In this document: piece after piece, positions 23,062 through 34,941 of the stretch
Position numbering within the stretch: position 1 is the first letter of the stretch
Layout of the letters: each line of letters begins with the position of its first letter
The notes under the pieces: generated by a model
Database searches by the model: none
Told to the model about the DNA's origin: nothing
Seen by the model: the letters and a program-made list of their open reading frames with translations, nothing else
Program-made: the position numbers and the translations under genes
Assembly: GCF_036588685.1 (NCBI RefSeq)
Contig: NC_086374.1
Location: forward strand, 35,580,886-35,644,885
Direction of reading: 5' to 3'
DNA from: Mytilus trossulus
Taxonomy: Eukaryota > Mollusca > Bivalvia > Mytilida > Mytilidae
Length of the DNA: 64,000 bases

Positions 23062-24009
23062 TTAGCACTCCTCTTCTTCGTCTTCTTTTGTATATGCTAC
23101 CGCAAGCTCGTCAGGGGGTCTCAATTCAACCTGAAAGTTATGTGCTTTCCCTTCTTTGGCAAGTTTAGTTTTATATAATTGAAACGAAGCACCCAGCGAA
23201 AGTGCCATTTTTCTTGCATTGGTAGAGGAATCACACAGATAACCATGACATTCCATTTTTTTTGTTCTCGATGATAGTTCACTGACGACAATAAATGTAA
23301 ATACTTTCCAGAATTTCATATCCTGAACTCCATATGATATGAAATCTATTGGTATATTCCCGAACGTTACGCCATTTTTAATACGATTTCCTTGATGTTC
23401 CTTCACGTCTATTCCCTTGTTAGAAATCACAACATATACCAGAGGTAGTTCGACTGTTTCATTTGCTAGTAAAGTCTTTTTGACCTTACCCACTAATTCA
23501 TCAACTGGCTTGCGGACATAATGTAAACCGTACACTCCTTTAACATCCCTTTTACCCAAGTATTTACACACAAACAGCTGAGGTAGTCTGTCAATTTTAA
23601 TGTCCGATAGTTTTGTTGAATCTAATTTTGGGACTACAGTATTAGGATCAGGTTGCTTTGGTTTATCAAATTTAGTCAGTTTCTTCAATTTTGAAAACAC
23701 GGATTTCTTTGGTTCTTTCGGAACCTTTCTGCCATTTTCTTTCCGTTCACTAATTTTCGTCTTATCGTTTGACTTAACACTAGAACTGTCACTTTTCTTG
23801 TCGGATATTTCATCGCTTTTTAAGGAACAATCACCTACAGATCCAGTTTCTGGAGTACCGTCATCATTTTCGTCTTCATCGATACTATAATCAGCATTCA
23901 AAGCTATATTATCCAAACGGTCTATAGCTTCTTTGAAGCTTGTATCCATGTCCGAGACATCAATTATGTCTTCAGGTAAGGCAGTAGCTCCAAGCACCTG
24001 TTCCGACAT
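23062..24009 (-). CDS. PTB (PID) domain adaptor-like protein, single exon
   Basis: An intact 315-residue frame from ATG (24009-24007) to TAA. I chose this ATG because the only codon upstream in frame that could start is a GTG. Residues about 1-60 are acidic (a DEDENDDG run), about 60-140 are Ser/Lys-rich and probably disordered (PKEPKKSVFSKLKKLTKFDK), and about 142-285 form a phosphotyrosine-binding-like domain: strand LFVCKYLGK, the V-x-G motif, a VYVVISNKGIDV strand pair, HGYLCDSS and the C-terminal helix ARKMALSLGASFQLYKTKLA. The tail is acidic (KEDEEEEC). PTB domains bind NPxY-type peptides or phospholipids at the membrane; the ligand here cannot be told. From memory the fold is nearest FAM43- or Dab/LDLRAP-like adaptors, with weak identity. 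A TTATAG just before the ATG may be an acceptor for a 5'UTR intron. Confidence 0.8.
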   Translation of the reverse strand: MSEQVLGATALPEDIIDVSDMDTSFKEAIDRLDNIALNADYSIDEDENDDGTPETGSVGDCSLKSDEISDKKSDSSSVKSNDKTKISERKENGRKVPKEPKKSVFSKLKKLTKFDKPKQPDPNTVVPKLDSTKLSDIKIDRLPQLFVCKYLGKRDVKGVYGLHYVRKPVDELVGKVKKTLLANETVELPLVYVVISNKGIDVKEHQGNRIKNGVTFGNIPIDFISYGVQDMKFWKVFTFIVVSELSSRTKKMECHGYLCDSSTNARKMALSLGASFQLYKTKLAKEGKAHNFQVELRPPDELAVAYTKEDEEEEC

Positions 24010-25870
24010 TTTCACTATAAGTAAGTTAATCAGAAATGTTTAACACCTGTTCTTCCTGTATCATAGTTTGTCTTACTGATATCTTTATCACAAAAGATAA
24101 ACAAATTGAGCATCAGAAAACATTTAGAGAAGATTGTAATGCGCTTACCTACGAACTCGTTCACACAGGTAAAATATGTTATGTTATGACTTTGTAATCG
24201 ATTCATTCAGGTAACAATTGGAATTTTAAAAGAGGTTCTTTAAGGTAATCAAATTTATGGTAAAAGGTATTCTATTTGTATATAAATATTAACTGTAATT
24301 GGGGGATAAAACAAAGTGTTACAGACTTAAACAAGAGATCTGAGTATGTAGATATTTGATTTTTCATGTAAGTGTTTACTTTTAATAATCCCTATAAGCA
24401 CTGGAGATTACGTGATGAAGTAATTCTAAGTTTTAAAAATATTTAAAGAGGAGCATCTAAATTTTAAAACAGAAATATAGCTAGTTTTCATCTGTCTATA
24501 AGCACTGAAAAGAGTCTATTCAACAAAATGTTTAACACAAAATAATCAATACAGATGTAACTTAATTGTAAGTACATTTATATTTTACAGGGCTGTCTTT
24601 ACATATCCTTATATACTTCGTTTCGTCTGAATAAAAGTTACATAATCCTAGATTGAAGTTATCCACTTATAACTAAAAAGCCTGAAGAATCCATCTTGTA
24701 CATAGATTTTAGGTATATTGATATCTTATAGACTTTACATCCCCAGTGTCATTTTTATATATTGAAAGCTTTGTCAGTGATTGATATTCTTTACAAGCAA
24801 ACAAATCAATTCTGCATGTCTCAAAGTTTGCAGTTCACGGTATTTTAGATTTCTGGCTCGTTGAAGTACTAATAAGCTCCTGAGACAGGCATGGGATCTT
24901 AAAAGATTTTTTTTCTGTTTTCAGTCCACATAAGTGACTTGAAGTTGTCCTCCCTCTTAATTTCTTTCTAGTAAACTGTTGTTGGGTATTTAAAAGATTA
25001 TTATAATTCATCCGCATCTAAATTACTAGGCGAGTCTAAAATTCGAAGTGAGAAAATTGTAAAATTATTCAAGCCTTCCAAAATTGTGTTTGAATAAGAT
25101 GATATAAACTGGACACTTTAGTGCAGAAATGTCATTTGTGACGTCAATATGATATCCTATGCGTGTCGAAAGTGACCAAGTCCTGAAATGAGCATTTTAC
25201 ACGATTTTGGGCACTTTTGCATCTTTGAAAACAGCAAAATATGCTTAAATTTTCTAGTTTCAATTTTGCAATAAATGCAAGAAGTTTGTAGAAACCATGT
25301 CATTAATCAAATATTTCAGACAAAATGAAAAAAATAAATAAAAAAAATATACTGGTGTGTCGTCGACTAATAACTTATGAACATCTAAAGGATGCCATTG
25401 GGAACTTTTATATAACATTTAAGTTTACTTTTTTTAAAGTCAAGGGGAGAGAATAGTAACCTTTTCATCAATACCTTCTCCTTTTTGTCATTCTCATTCA
25501 TGCATCATTTAAAAATATAAAAATACGTTTTTTTTTGACAATTCAGAATTTAAAATAAGGATGACACCGATACATTAACCGGAATGCAGATTATAGAAAA
25601 ACGAAGATAAAAAACTTCGTTATTATATTATGTGATATTTTTGGCAAGTTCATTTCCGATTGTACCCTGATCTTTCATGGTAAATATACACTTACAATTT
25701 CTTCATTTACCTCATTTTAATCCTGTGAGCAGCATAAATGTTCACACACAAATATAACTATGTAAATAAACAATTGGCAAATGTGATCTGGTACAAAAAT
25801 GCAATACTTAAATCTGATTTTGTTTAAATAGCTTTCAAATTACGCCAAGATAGTCACAAATATTGTTTCA
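24010..25870. other. Upstream of the PTB gene, nothing recognised
   Basis: About 1.9 kb of AT-rich sequence expected to hold the promoter and 5' leader of the PTB gene. I see no convincing core promoter, repeat or further exon. Confidence 0.4.
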
Positions 25871-25889
25871 CATTTGGATATTAAATATG

Positions 25890-27990
25890 CAATAAAGGTT
25901 TTGATTTTGTAAATATTGCCGGTATTTTTAACGACCTTTCTGTTAAAGAACGAATTCCTGGATATTTTGATAATACTGAACTCCCTCTTATTTGTTATAT
26001 TTACAAGAAACCTATCCGGAAATATGTGTTTAATTATAGCCAATTCTGTAAAGATGTAAATATCATGGTAAAAATACACCTATGTCATGCAACTGCAGTA
26101 ATTCCAAATACACTTATGGCCATAATTTCCCATGTCATAACAGGAAACCTTAACATCGTTCGCGGCCGAGAGTTAAAATCATTCTTCAGTAAAGGACATA
26201 AATATCGTCCCCCGTCAATTATTAATTGGAATGAGTGTCGTAATATCATCAAAACTCACTCCGTGCCTACTGTTTGAAATGGTTAAAACGGGAAAAAGCT
26301 GACAAAAAAATTCTTTGGACTCTTTTTTTAATTGTGTAATTATGATAGTTGATATTCGAACACCACATTTTAAAGAACATTTTACTCTTAACAACAACCA
26401 TATTAAAAAGCCTATTTCGCGTATCAAACATACACTTAAAGAACTAGCCAAGGAATTTGTTTGTGTCCCGGATGATAAAGCTGCTAATAATTTCATTATT
26501 GCTTTACGTAAATTTAATATTGAGGTTCTGCAAAAGGAAATCACGAATTCACCAACGTAACAACTGACTTCATTTTCAGAAAACGACGTCTGTAACAAAC
26601 ACAAACTTTTAGCTACTTCTTTACAAGCAGAGCCAAATACTAGTACAATGAAAGTCCCAACTATGTACTGGCTTCCAATGCTACACAACACATCTTACAA
26701 ATATAGATTTATTTCATCTTCAAGCCATTGTTCCACTACTAAATTGTTTATTCTACTTACTAGTACACTTGGTCCAAAAAAAAACCTGATAATAAATTGT
26801 TCAAATAAGGCCTTTGAAAATAGTGGAATTAATTTTTTTTGGAGTGTCAAAAACTCGTTGTAAGTACTTGATAAATTGCATGCATACATTGGTGATTTTG
26901 GATCTGTTCAAAGTTTTGATTTTTCTACCCTATATACCACTTTGCCTCATATTCTTATTAAGATTCTTATCAAGAAGAAAATCACATCCCTAATTAACTA
27001 GGCATTTAAAAAGTCAGAATGCGAGTATATATCTTCAAACTCTTTCAGGTCTTTTTTAGTAGCAATAAACAAAAGAACTATGTCAATTGGACATGCTTTG
27101 ATACTATATATGCGTTTGGATATTTACTTGATAACATCTTTGTTCGCTTTGGAGATGCCGTATATCGTCAAGTTATTGGAATTTCAATGGGGACTAACTG
27201 TGCACCACTTATTAAGGACCTGTTTTTGTATTGTTATATATTACAATTTATGACTAAAATTAGCAAAGACCCATCGAAACAACATTTGATACAAAAATTT
27301 AACAATACTTTTAGATATTTTGATGATATATTAGCTCTCAATAATGACGACTTTAGTATGTATACTAAAGAAATTCATTCTGTTGAACTTACTTTAAATA
27401 AAGCTAATACTAACAATGACCACTACCCTTTCCTCGATCTTGATATATATATCTATATCATTAATGAAGCTTTATACAAAAAAATATGATAAAAGAGATG
27501 ATTTTCGTTAATTATTCATTTTTAGATGGTGACGTTCCCTTGTCACCATCTTATGGTGTTTACATAGCTCAACTTGTACGATTCACTCCTGTATGTAACA
27601 ACGTATTAGATTTTAGCGAAAAAAGTTTATGTATTACTGAAAAATTATTACACCAGGGTTTTCGATATCACAAACTAGTCAAAACGTTTACTAAATTTTA
27701 TCATCGGTATAAGGAAATAATTCGTAAATATAACTCAACATGCAGACGTCTTAAACGTTCAGGTATTTCACATCCAATCTTTTAAGGTCATATTCTTTAC
27801 AAAGCACAAACATGTCAGTATTAACCCCAAAAGCTTACAAAACCTTTAAACAGACTTATTAAGAAGGGATATAGTTACGATACTGTTGTCAGGTCATTAA
27901 AGATTGCATATTTTAGCTTTAATATTGATTCACTTATAGGGTCTTTGCATCGCAACTTAACACATTTATTTAAAAAAAAAACAGTTGTTG
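25890..27990 (+). pseudogene. Reverse transcriptase of a decayed retroelement (Penelope-like or related)
   Basis: Best-preserved member of the main RT family here, broken by several frameshifts and stops. Across frames one reads, in order: FVNIAGIFNDLSVKERIPGY (about 25900); HVITGNLNIV; SIINWNEC; the VPDDKAANNFI block (26468); MYWLPMLHN with YKYRFISSSSHCSTTK (26660-26750); FSTLYTTLPH, the A motif (26920); GISMGTNCAP, the B motif (27178); FRYFDDILALNNDDF, the catalytic xDD motif (27310); PFLDLDIYI; DGDVPLSPSYGVYIAQLVRF (27530); and KFYHRYKEIIRKYNSTCR. The A and C motif aspartates of a polymerase are largely visible, but no frame exceeds 156 codons. I lean to a Penelope-like element; no GIY-YIG endonuclease was found. 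The minus frame 26215-26691 is its shadow. Confidence 0.75.
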
Positions 27991-28595
27991 GCATGACATG
28001 GGTTATGTTATTCTCATATATTTTATGATAGTATGATACTAAACCCCTAACTGGAGGAATTGTGACTGATATTCATATGATGAAGACATAATCTTTCAAT
28101 CACTTTAATTGAGGTCTGGAGCTGGCATGTCAGTTAACTGCTAGTAGTCTGTTGTTATTTATGTATTATTATCATTTTTTTTGGTTACATCTTCTGACAT
28201 CGGACTCGGACTTCTTTTGAACTGAATTTGTGTATGGTTATACGTTTACCTTTTTACATTGGCTGGATGTATAGGGGAGGGTTGAGATCTTATACACATG
28301 TTTAACCTCGCCGCAATTTTGCGCCTGTCCCAAGTTAGGAGCATCTGGCCTTTGTTAGTCTTGTATGATTTTCAGTTTTAGTATCTTGTGTTTAATTCGG
28401 ATTGTAGTATGACGTCCATTATCACTGCAAAATAGTATACATATTTTTAAGAGCCAGCTGAAGGACGCCTACGGGTGGGGGAGTTTCTCGCTACATTGAA
28501 GACCCTTTGGTGGCCTTCGGCTGTTGTCTGCTCTATGGTCGGTTAATTGTCGCTTTGACACATTCCCCATTTCCTTTCTCAATTTTATTGATATC
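27991..28595 (+). mobile_element. 3' tail of the 25.9-kb retroelement
   Basis: Untranslated tail following the RT: 'gtactaaacccctaactgg'-like start, 'gacatcggactcggactt', 'ggggagggttgagatc', 'gcgcctgtcccaagttagg', 'cagctgaaggacgcctac' and an ending 'gacacattccccatttcc'. A reverse copy lies at 4040-4445. No target-site duplication was identified at the ends. Confidence 0.7.
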
Positions 28596-28599
28596 TAAT

Positions 28600-29610
28600 A
28601 ATTATTTTCTACCTCTAAAATTATAATTAATGTTTTTTTTTCGAAGTCAGTTAGTTCATAAATAAGATCACAATGTTGACATGTCCGTCTTCATGTGCAT
28701 TTGACACAAATGATAACGGTCCTCATATGCATTTCACATAAATGATAAAGCTGTGTCACAATGTCAACTTGACTTTTGATTAGTAAAATAAGGTGCAAAG
28801 TGTTAAATCTAAATCAACAAAAGAATAAGATGAATGACAGTCGTGTAACTATCGTTCAGTCGTAAATATTGTATGTTGAACCAGCTGTCTATTTACTAAT
28901 TTACTATTTATCCCGCCTAGACAAGCTAAAACTTTATTTCAGAATGGTTCTTGCCTCTGATGGGAATATGCCAATTGACTTACCTGCATACCGAAGTTAC
29001 CCTTTCCTTATTCAATGATAGATGACTTGCCATAGTTACGTTGTCGAAAATGTCGCTCACTATAGAAGATGTGTATGTATCCAACATACATGCGAATACC
29101 GATTCCTCCTAAAGTATCATTAAATGATTGTTTGTTTAATGATATGCATTTCTGCCATCTAATTTCGAATCAAAGGAATGTAAAAAAAACTAACTTTTAT
29201 CGACAAATTATACATTACAGGATTACACTCAACAAATACGTGTGTTGGTTTTGTTACCCTAATTATAGGGGTAAAGTTATTTTAAAGAAGTTAATACATG
29301 TTATATAGGGTAGCAATGCTGTAATAAAGTACAAATAATATAACAAAACACCTGAACATATTATCTTGGGCACTAATAGTGGGATTTAAAAGACAGCTTT
29401 AATATAATGACTTAGAATTAAAACTCCAACTAAAAGTTTTATCATTTCAATGTGCAGATAAGAATTAGACACAACGCTTTTGATTTAAAATAGTTAATAT
29501 AATGGGGGGGAAAACCGAAAATCCATCTGAATAACAACTGGATTTAAGCCTTAATTACATGTATTTCAAAAATATAAATATTTTTTCACCAATTATTTAT
29601 CAAAACTGAC
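28600..29610. other. Intergenic, nothing recognised
   Basis: AT-rich. The plus frame at 29069-29308 has no domain and no splice or start context. Confidence 0.4.
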
Positions 29611-29612
29611 AT

Positions 29613-31205
29613 GACGAAACTTGGCAATGTTAAAGAATAAAGTGCTAGACGAAAGGAAAACTCCGAGGAATAACAGACCACCAGCATAGTAATCCAGCAA
29701 TACACCTATATGTAAATGAAAACTATACACTCATGTACTGCTAATGTTTTGTCGTCTCCTGCATGGAAACATGGTCAAAACTATATTTGTGGAAAAAAAA
29801 CAGATTTCGTAAAAAAATATATGTAATTAAATGTCAATCTATGAAATATCAATATAAATTATTACATGAAAATATATGACAATAACACTTTATTTTCGCG
29901 TGTCCTAAATGTTTTTCTGGATGGATCTTTATGAGGAACGCCCAAAAAATTGGAATACAAAGATGTATGAATATCTGGATACTTGAGAAGCTATATCACC
30001 AGAAAGGACATACAAAAAATTGTTAACGTGCAAGTTCAACTTTGCCTGAAGGAGTTATTTATTTCTCGACACAGAGAATTGAAAAAAAATGTTATGAATC
30101 ATGCCATTAATACATAAGAAATTTAGCTGAACTGATGATACCCTCTGGATTAACAGTCCACCAGTAGCGGTATTAAATCACTGCTTAAAAATGAAAATAA
30201 CACTTGATATCATTATGTAATACATTATGTCCGTTCGAAGCGATATTCTCAATCAACCGTCATCCAAAACACAAAACGGAAAATATAGAATGGCAATAGC
30301 AAAAACTCAAACACGTCAAACGAAGGGAAAACATATGTCATATTTCTGGCTTGGTACTGTCAGGCATTTACAAAAGATAGAATGCCAAAAAAAAAGGTTG
30401 TATTACGGTTTTTCTTTCATTTATTGTTATATATGATCAAGGGCCACCCATATATACTTAAAGTCATAAGAAACGAGTGACCGGTGAAAAATAATGTTCT
30501 TCCAATTTTTGAACCAATGCATACAAACATCATAAACTTAGTCTTCTGTGCACGTAATTTATCATATTTTCGTGTAAATTTCGTATGATCGTCAATTTTT
30601 TTTTTCAATCGGTCAGTGTTGTTGTGAAAATATGGCAGGTAATTAAAGTTCGTTTTTTGAAGCCGAGGTTTAACGATGTTCACCTGTTTGTCAACAATCG
30701 ACAAAAAATAAACAAAAAAGCATGGAACGAGAGCACGTGTTTAACATGTAAATTCAGATAATAGTTTATTTTAAGGACATTCATGCGTATTGTGACCACC
30801 GGATTTTTACGAGATGGGTCACACTGAGGTCACTTTGCATACGGAGAATATATCGGGGGAATTGCTTGCTGGAAGGAAGCAATTAAAATAAAGTACACTT
30901 CTTCTAAATATGAATAAGTTAAAGAATTTTCTTCAGAAAAAAGTATATGTACATAAGTTTTATAATGAAAACTATCCATTGAGTTATTAAAAACATATGC
31001 ATTATTTTTTTTTATTTGAGGTTTCTTATGACTTTAACAAAGAAATGGTCAAAAACGAACTTTGCTTCAATTTTGGAACGAGAAACAACATAATAAATAC
31101 TGATGAGTATCGGTTATGAAGTTGTTGCGCAGAAAGGATCGGAGCCAACTTTCAGTCTGAGTGTGCGTGACATTTTTGTGAATTTATTCAACTTTTTTCC
31201 TAAAC
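29613..31205 (+). repeat. Segmental duplication, copy 1 (contains an inserted element)
   Basis: About 1.0 kb of sequence, excluding the insertion, matches 31228-32210 in the same order: 'aatgttaaagaataaagtgc', 'gaataacagaccaccagc', 'gtcgtctcctgca', 'gcctgaaggagtt', 'gttcgaagcg..attctcaat', 'catatatact', 'gagaaacaacat' and 'gacatttttgtgaatt'. The match is interrupted at 30458-31037 by a TTAA-flanked element. Parts are related to the diverged array at 2.3-3.3 kb. Confidence 0.8.
30462..31033 (-). mobile_element. TTAA-flanked 572-bp inverted-repeat element (piggyBac-type MITE?)
   Basis: Ends are 13-bp perfect inverted repeats, AGTCATAAGAAAC and GTTTCTTATGACT, flanked on both sides by TTAA (30458-30461, 31034-31037). 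A TTAA target duplication is typical of piggyBac-group transposons. There is no transposase; the minus frame 30417-30704 has no DDE motif. A diverged reverse copy is at 5645-6161, and the matching site in the neighbouring duplicate (near 32063) is empty. Inside is the imperfect palindrome 'attgcttgctggaaggaagcaatt'-like at about 30860. Confidence 0.8.
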
Positions 31206-31227
31206 AAAATATTAGAAAATAATTGTC

Positions 31228-32210
31228 AATGTTAAAGAATAAAGTGCTAGACTAAAGGACAACCCCGAGGAATAACAGACCACCAGCATAGTAATCCAGC
31301 AAAAGGCATTTATGTAAATGAAAATTATACACTCATGACTGTTTATGTTTTTTCGTCTCCTGCAGGGGAACATGGTCAAAAGTATATTTAGAAGAAAAAA
31401 GATTTAGTAAAAACAAAAATAAAATGTGAATCTATGAAATATCAATGCCATTTATAAAATGACAATATACGAAGACAACACTGGATTTCGGCTCGTCATA
31501 AATTCGCAATAATTTTTATTGAGAACGCCAAAAAAATTGAAACACAAAGATGCATAAAAACCTGAATACTTGAGAAGCTATGTAAACAGAAAGGACATAA
31601 AAAGAATTGCCAAATTCGTGCAGGGTTAATTTTGCCTGAAGGAGTTGGAACCTAAGTTTCTAAATAATTTCTTATTTTTCAACGCAGAGATTGAAAAAAA
31701 GGATTTTATAAATCATTTCATTACCTAAGTATTTTTATTGAATTGATGATATACCTCTGGGTTAACAGTCCACCTGACCGTCAGCAGTATATTGAATCAC
31801 TGCTTAAAAATGAAAATAACACTTTATTCATTATGTGTGTTCGAAGCGCTTTTCTCAATTAACCGTCATCTAAAATTCAAAACTGAAAGTTTCTCAATTA
31901 TCAAATAGCAATACCAAAAGCTCAAACACATCAAACGAAGGGATTTTTTCCCCCTTTTCTTGACATGGTTCTGTCAGATTCACAATAGAAAAACTGTAAA
32001 AATGACTGTATCACGGGTTATATTAATACATTTCTTGTTATAATAAGTCAAGGGTCATATATACTGTTCTGCATGCGAGGTCGTTGTCAAAATCGAATTT
32101 CGTTTCAATTTTAAAATGAGAAACAACATGATAATTACTGAAAAGGATTGGTTATAAAGTTACTGCACAGAAACGGTTGACGAGTGGGCATGACATTTTT
32201 GTGAATTATT
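31228..32210 (+). repeat. Segmental duplication, copy 2 (empty site)
   Basis: Second copy of the unit at 29613-31205, offset about 1.6 kb, with visible substitutions and small indels throughout. It lacks the 572-bp insertion: 'tcatatatact' runs directly into the equivalent of the right flank near 32063. Confidence 0.8.
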
Positions 32211-32394
32211 TAGTTTTGTTTTTTTTCTAATCAAAACATATATTTTTTATACCCTTTCCCTTCCACGATATTTGTGACAATTTAAGAAGAATCTATGACC
32301 GCAGTCAACAAAGGGAAACTGGTTTCCTAATATAATATTCACAGTTCTAAAAAAAATAAATGAACTAAACATTATAATATATATAACCTGAATG

Positions 32395-33010
32395 CATATA
32401 AAAACTAGAACACACCCGTGATATCGCGGGTCCGTGACTGGAGTATTTTTTTAATCAAATCAACAGCATTGTCCTATATTAGTTATATAAATAAAGTTTA
32501 ATTCTTTGATTCGCTGTTTTACTTCATGTCAGCTAACAAATTTAAAACTGTGCCATTACGCCTTATTTTAAGTCGAGATTTTTAGTATTCGTATTGTCAT
32601 CTTAGAAAGTCTTACTGATTAAAATGCTACCAAAGGGAACAATTTGACTGATTGAATTTAGAAGCGTCAACCCTGTGATTTTGACCCGTGTATATAGCAA
32701 AATCCGAAATACTGCGTTTGGTGGTGCGCCTGTCAGATGCAGAACGTATGTAGATAAAGTAATCGGTTACAGGTGAATGCACTATTGGTATCGGTATCGG
32801 ATTCGACCCGGAACCGGGAATTATTGACAATATTAATTATGTGGAAAACAAAAGGGCTGGAGTGGTGTAATTTTTAATCAACACCATTGTCCTATATTGG
32901 CTATATATAAAATTGAATTCTTTGATTTGTCGTTTTAACCCGATGACGGCTGACAAATTGGACCTCGTTATTTTAGTATTATAGATACTATTCTTTATAA
33001 CCGTACACAT
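32395..33010 (+). repeat. Dispersed repeat with internal direct duplication
   Basis: 32440-32535 and 32866-32965 are related: both have 'attgtcctatatt', 'gaattctttgatt(t/c)g' or a close variant, 'gttttac' or 'gttttaacc', and 'gctgacaaatt'. The first copy is preceded by 'cccgtgatatcgcgggtcc', a short palindrome-bearing block I associate with a common mussel repeat. Noncoding; it lies just past the 3' end of the PARP exon. Confidence 0.55.
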
Positions 33011-33082
33011 ACAAAATACCAAATTATCTTGCATTGTTTTATAAGCTTCGTGGACGGATAAAAAAAATGAAGAACCTCAATC

Positions 33083-33360
33083 CTAGGTCCTTTTGTAAGT
33101 AATAACATACTCTGGATAGCACATATTTAGTTCATAAACAAGAAATTCTCGGAAATTCCAGTGTCCGTCCACAACAACGGAATCATAGAACCAGTTCCCG
33201 GCTTGATCATGTGACCTGTCACTACAGCGATCGTTTCTGCAGGTTTTACAAGGAGGACGCTGAAAAACTTCTTTGGAATTCAGAACAAACATGTCCCCTA
33301 GAAGCATACGCAATAAAATCATTTTTTTCTCCGACTTTATATCCCTGGATTGTGGTGAAT
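33083..33360 (-). CDS. PARP catalytic domain, last exon
   Basis: This 278-bp terminal exon has a TTTTTTTGTCAG acceptor and a TAG stop. It enters in phase 1 and is read in frame with the exon ending at 34942. It encodes DSPQSRD, KKMILLRMLLGDMF, the cysteine segment PPCKTCRNDRCSDRSHD and the C-terminal PARP signature NFREFLVYELNMCYPEYVIT. By comparison with tankyrase (YAEYVIY...YPEYLITY, from memory) the Glu in FREFLVY is the catalytic glutamate of the H-Y-E triad. CxxCx4Cx4H could bind zinc, as a different CHCC cluster does in the tankyrase catalytic domain; that is inference. The plus frame 33211-33519 is antisense shadow. Confidence 0.85.
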
Positions 33361-34941
33361 CTGACAAAAAAAGAAAATATATCACAAATAACACACGTGT
33401 TTCTGTTACACGAAAAGGAATCAAAAAATATTTTGGATAAACGTCAGATAGATATTAACCAAACAACATTTGTTTACCAAACCAGACGTTGGGAGTTCAT
33501 TATAAGGGTTCAGCGATGAGTTTACGCGTTTACAGTTTACATTTAAGGAAGTTCGCTACTCAGTTTCAAAATAATAAGCTTTTCATAACACTAGTATATA
33601 TTGATACGGGTTTAATAAAGGAACCAAAAAAGCAAAAAACATAAATATAGGTGCTTGTTTTCAAGATATTAGCTATTTACATTTTGCGGGAAACTGTTCT
33701 TAATTGATTTTTCATCGCTTTATCATTGACAAGTTTATGTACTGAAAAACTGTAAAAAACATAACAAAGATTTAATGAATAAAGACAACAGTAGTATACC
33801 GCTGTTCAAAACTTATAAATCCATGGACAAAAAACAAAATCGGGGTAACAAACAAAAAACCGAGGAAAACGTATTAAATATATAGGAGGAGAACAACGAC
33901 ACAACACTTAAATTCTACACACACAGAAACGGACAAAGCATCAGACAAAATCCCACGAGAATAACAAATATAACATCAACACCAAATACATGACTTTGGG
34001 ATAGACAAGTACCGTGACACGTCTTAGCGCAACGTGAATTTACACTCTAAAGATAAGAGAAAACAAACGACGCAACGTTAAAATGTAACACATAGAGAAA
34101 CGAACTATAATATAACAATGGCCATATTCCTGACTTGGTACAGGACATTTTTTAAGGAAAAACTGGGGGGGGGGGGGGGGGGGGGGGGGTCGAACCTGGT
34201 TTTGTGGCATGCCAAACCTCCTAATAAGGCTTTTACAGATGGCTTATAATTATACATATGAATGATTTATAAAAAGAAAAGTGATGGTCAATGGGCAACA
34301 TTTTTTAAGGCATTTAAATGGAAAAAACAAAGGATTCCAAAAATCTGACAAAAATCTTTAAAACATGACAATCAAACATCATGAAAGATGATAGAATATT
34401 TGAAACAATGCTTATTTACCAGAAGTCAAGATCCATGAATAGAAGAAGCATGAAAACGATTGACGATTGTTTTTGACATGGAGCAAACACACACACATAA
34501 CAGGATTAACCTACCAATTATTTGTTTTTGATACTCAAACCTCCTATAATATAGGTCAAGGGGAAATATGGATTCAGTAAAAATGGACGATATAACTACA
34601 CTTCAGAAAATCTGTTCAATTGAACTTGTGAGTTTTGCTATTCTGTCTAGACTTTTTTTTTTTTTTTTTTATATCTGTACCTTTTTTATATTTTGATTTT
34701 CAAGAGATTTTGAATCGGGAGTACCTGTTGTAGGTTCTAAAAACACTGTTTTATCTCCCTTTACAGTGAGTTCTTCATATAAGTTTTTAGGATGAATCTC
34801 CTTTATATTCAATTCAAAACATTTGATTAAATAAATGAAAACCTTTTACATAAACCCTTAAATATACAGGGAAACAAGCTTATTAGTGGTATCCACATAA
34901 TAACTAAACCTTAAATTATACAGACAATATATGTTCCTCAC
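33361..34941. other. PARP intron with repeat and 25-G run
   Basis: A mussel repeat of the 'cagaaacggac' family fills 33835-34240 (two related sub-blocks, 'acacacagaaacgg' and 'acatagagaaacg', then 'gacttggtacaggac'). An uninterrupted run of 25 G lies at 34165-34189 on the plus strand, so the transcribed strand product carries C. The rest is AT-rich and unrecognised. Confidence 0.7.

Noticed and set aside
23600-23890. 96-codon plus-strand frame rich in Ser/Phe
   Set aside because: Antisense shadow of the Lys/Glu/Ser-rich part of the PTB-domain gene.
26215-26691. 158-codon minus-strand frame
   Set aside because: Reverse-strand shadow of the reverse-transcriptase remnant at 25.9-27.8 kb.
33211-33519. 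102-codon plus-strand frame
   Set aside because: Antisense to the last PARP exon, which has clear motifs and splice sites.
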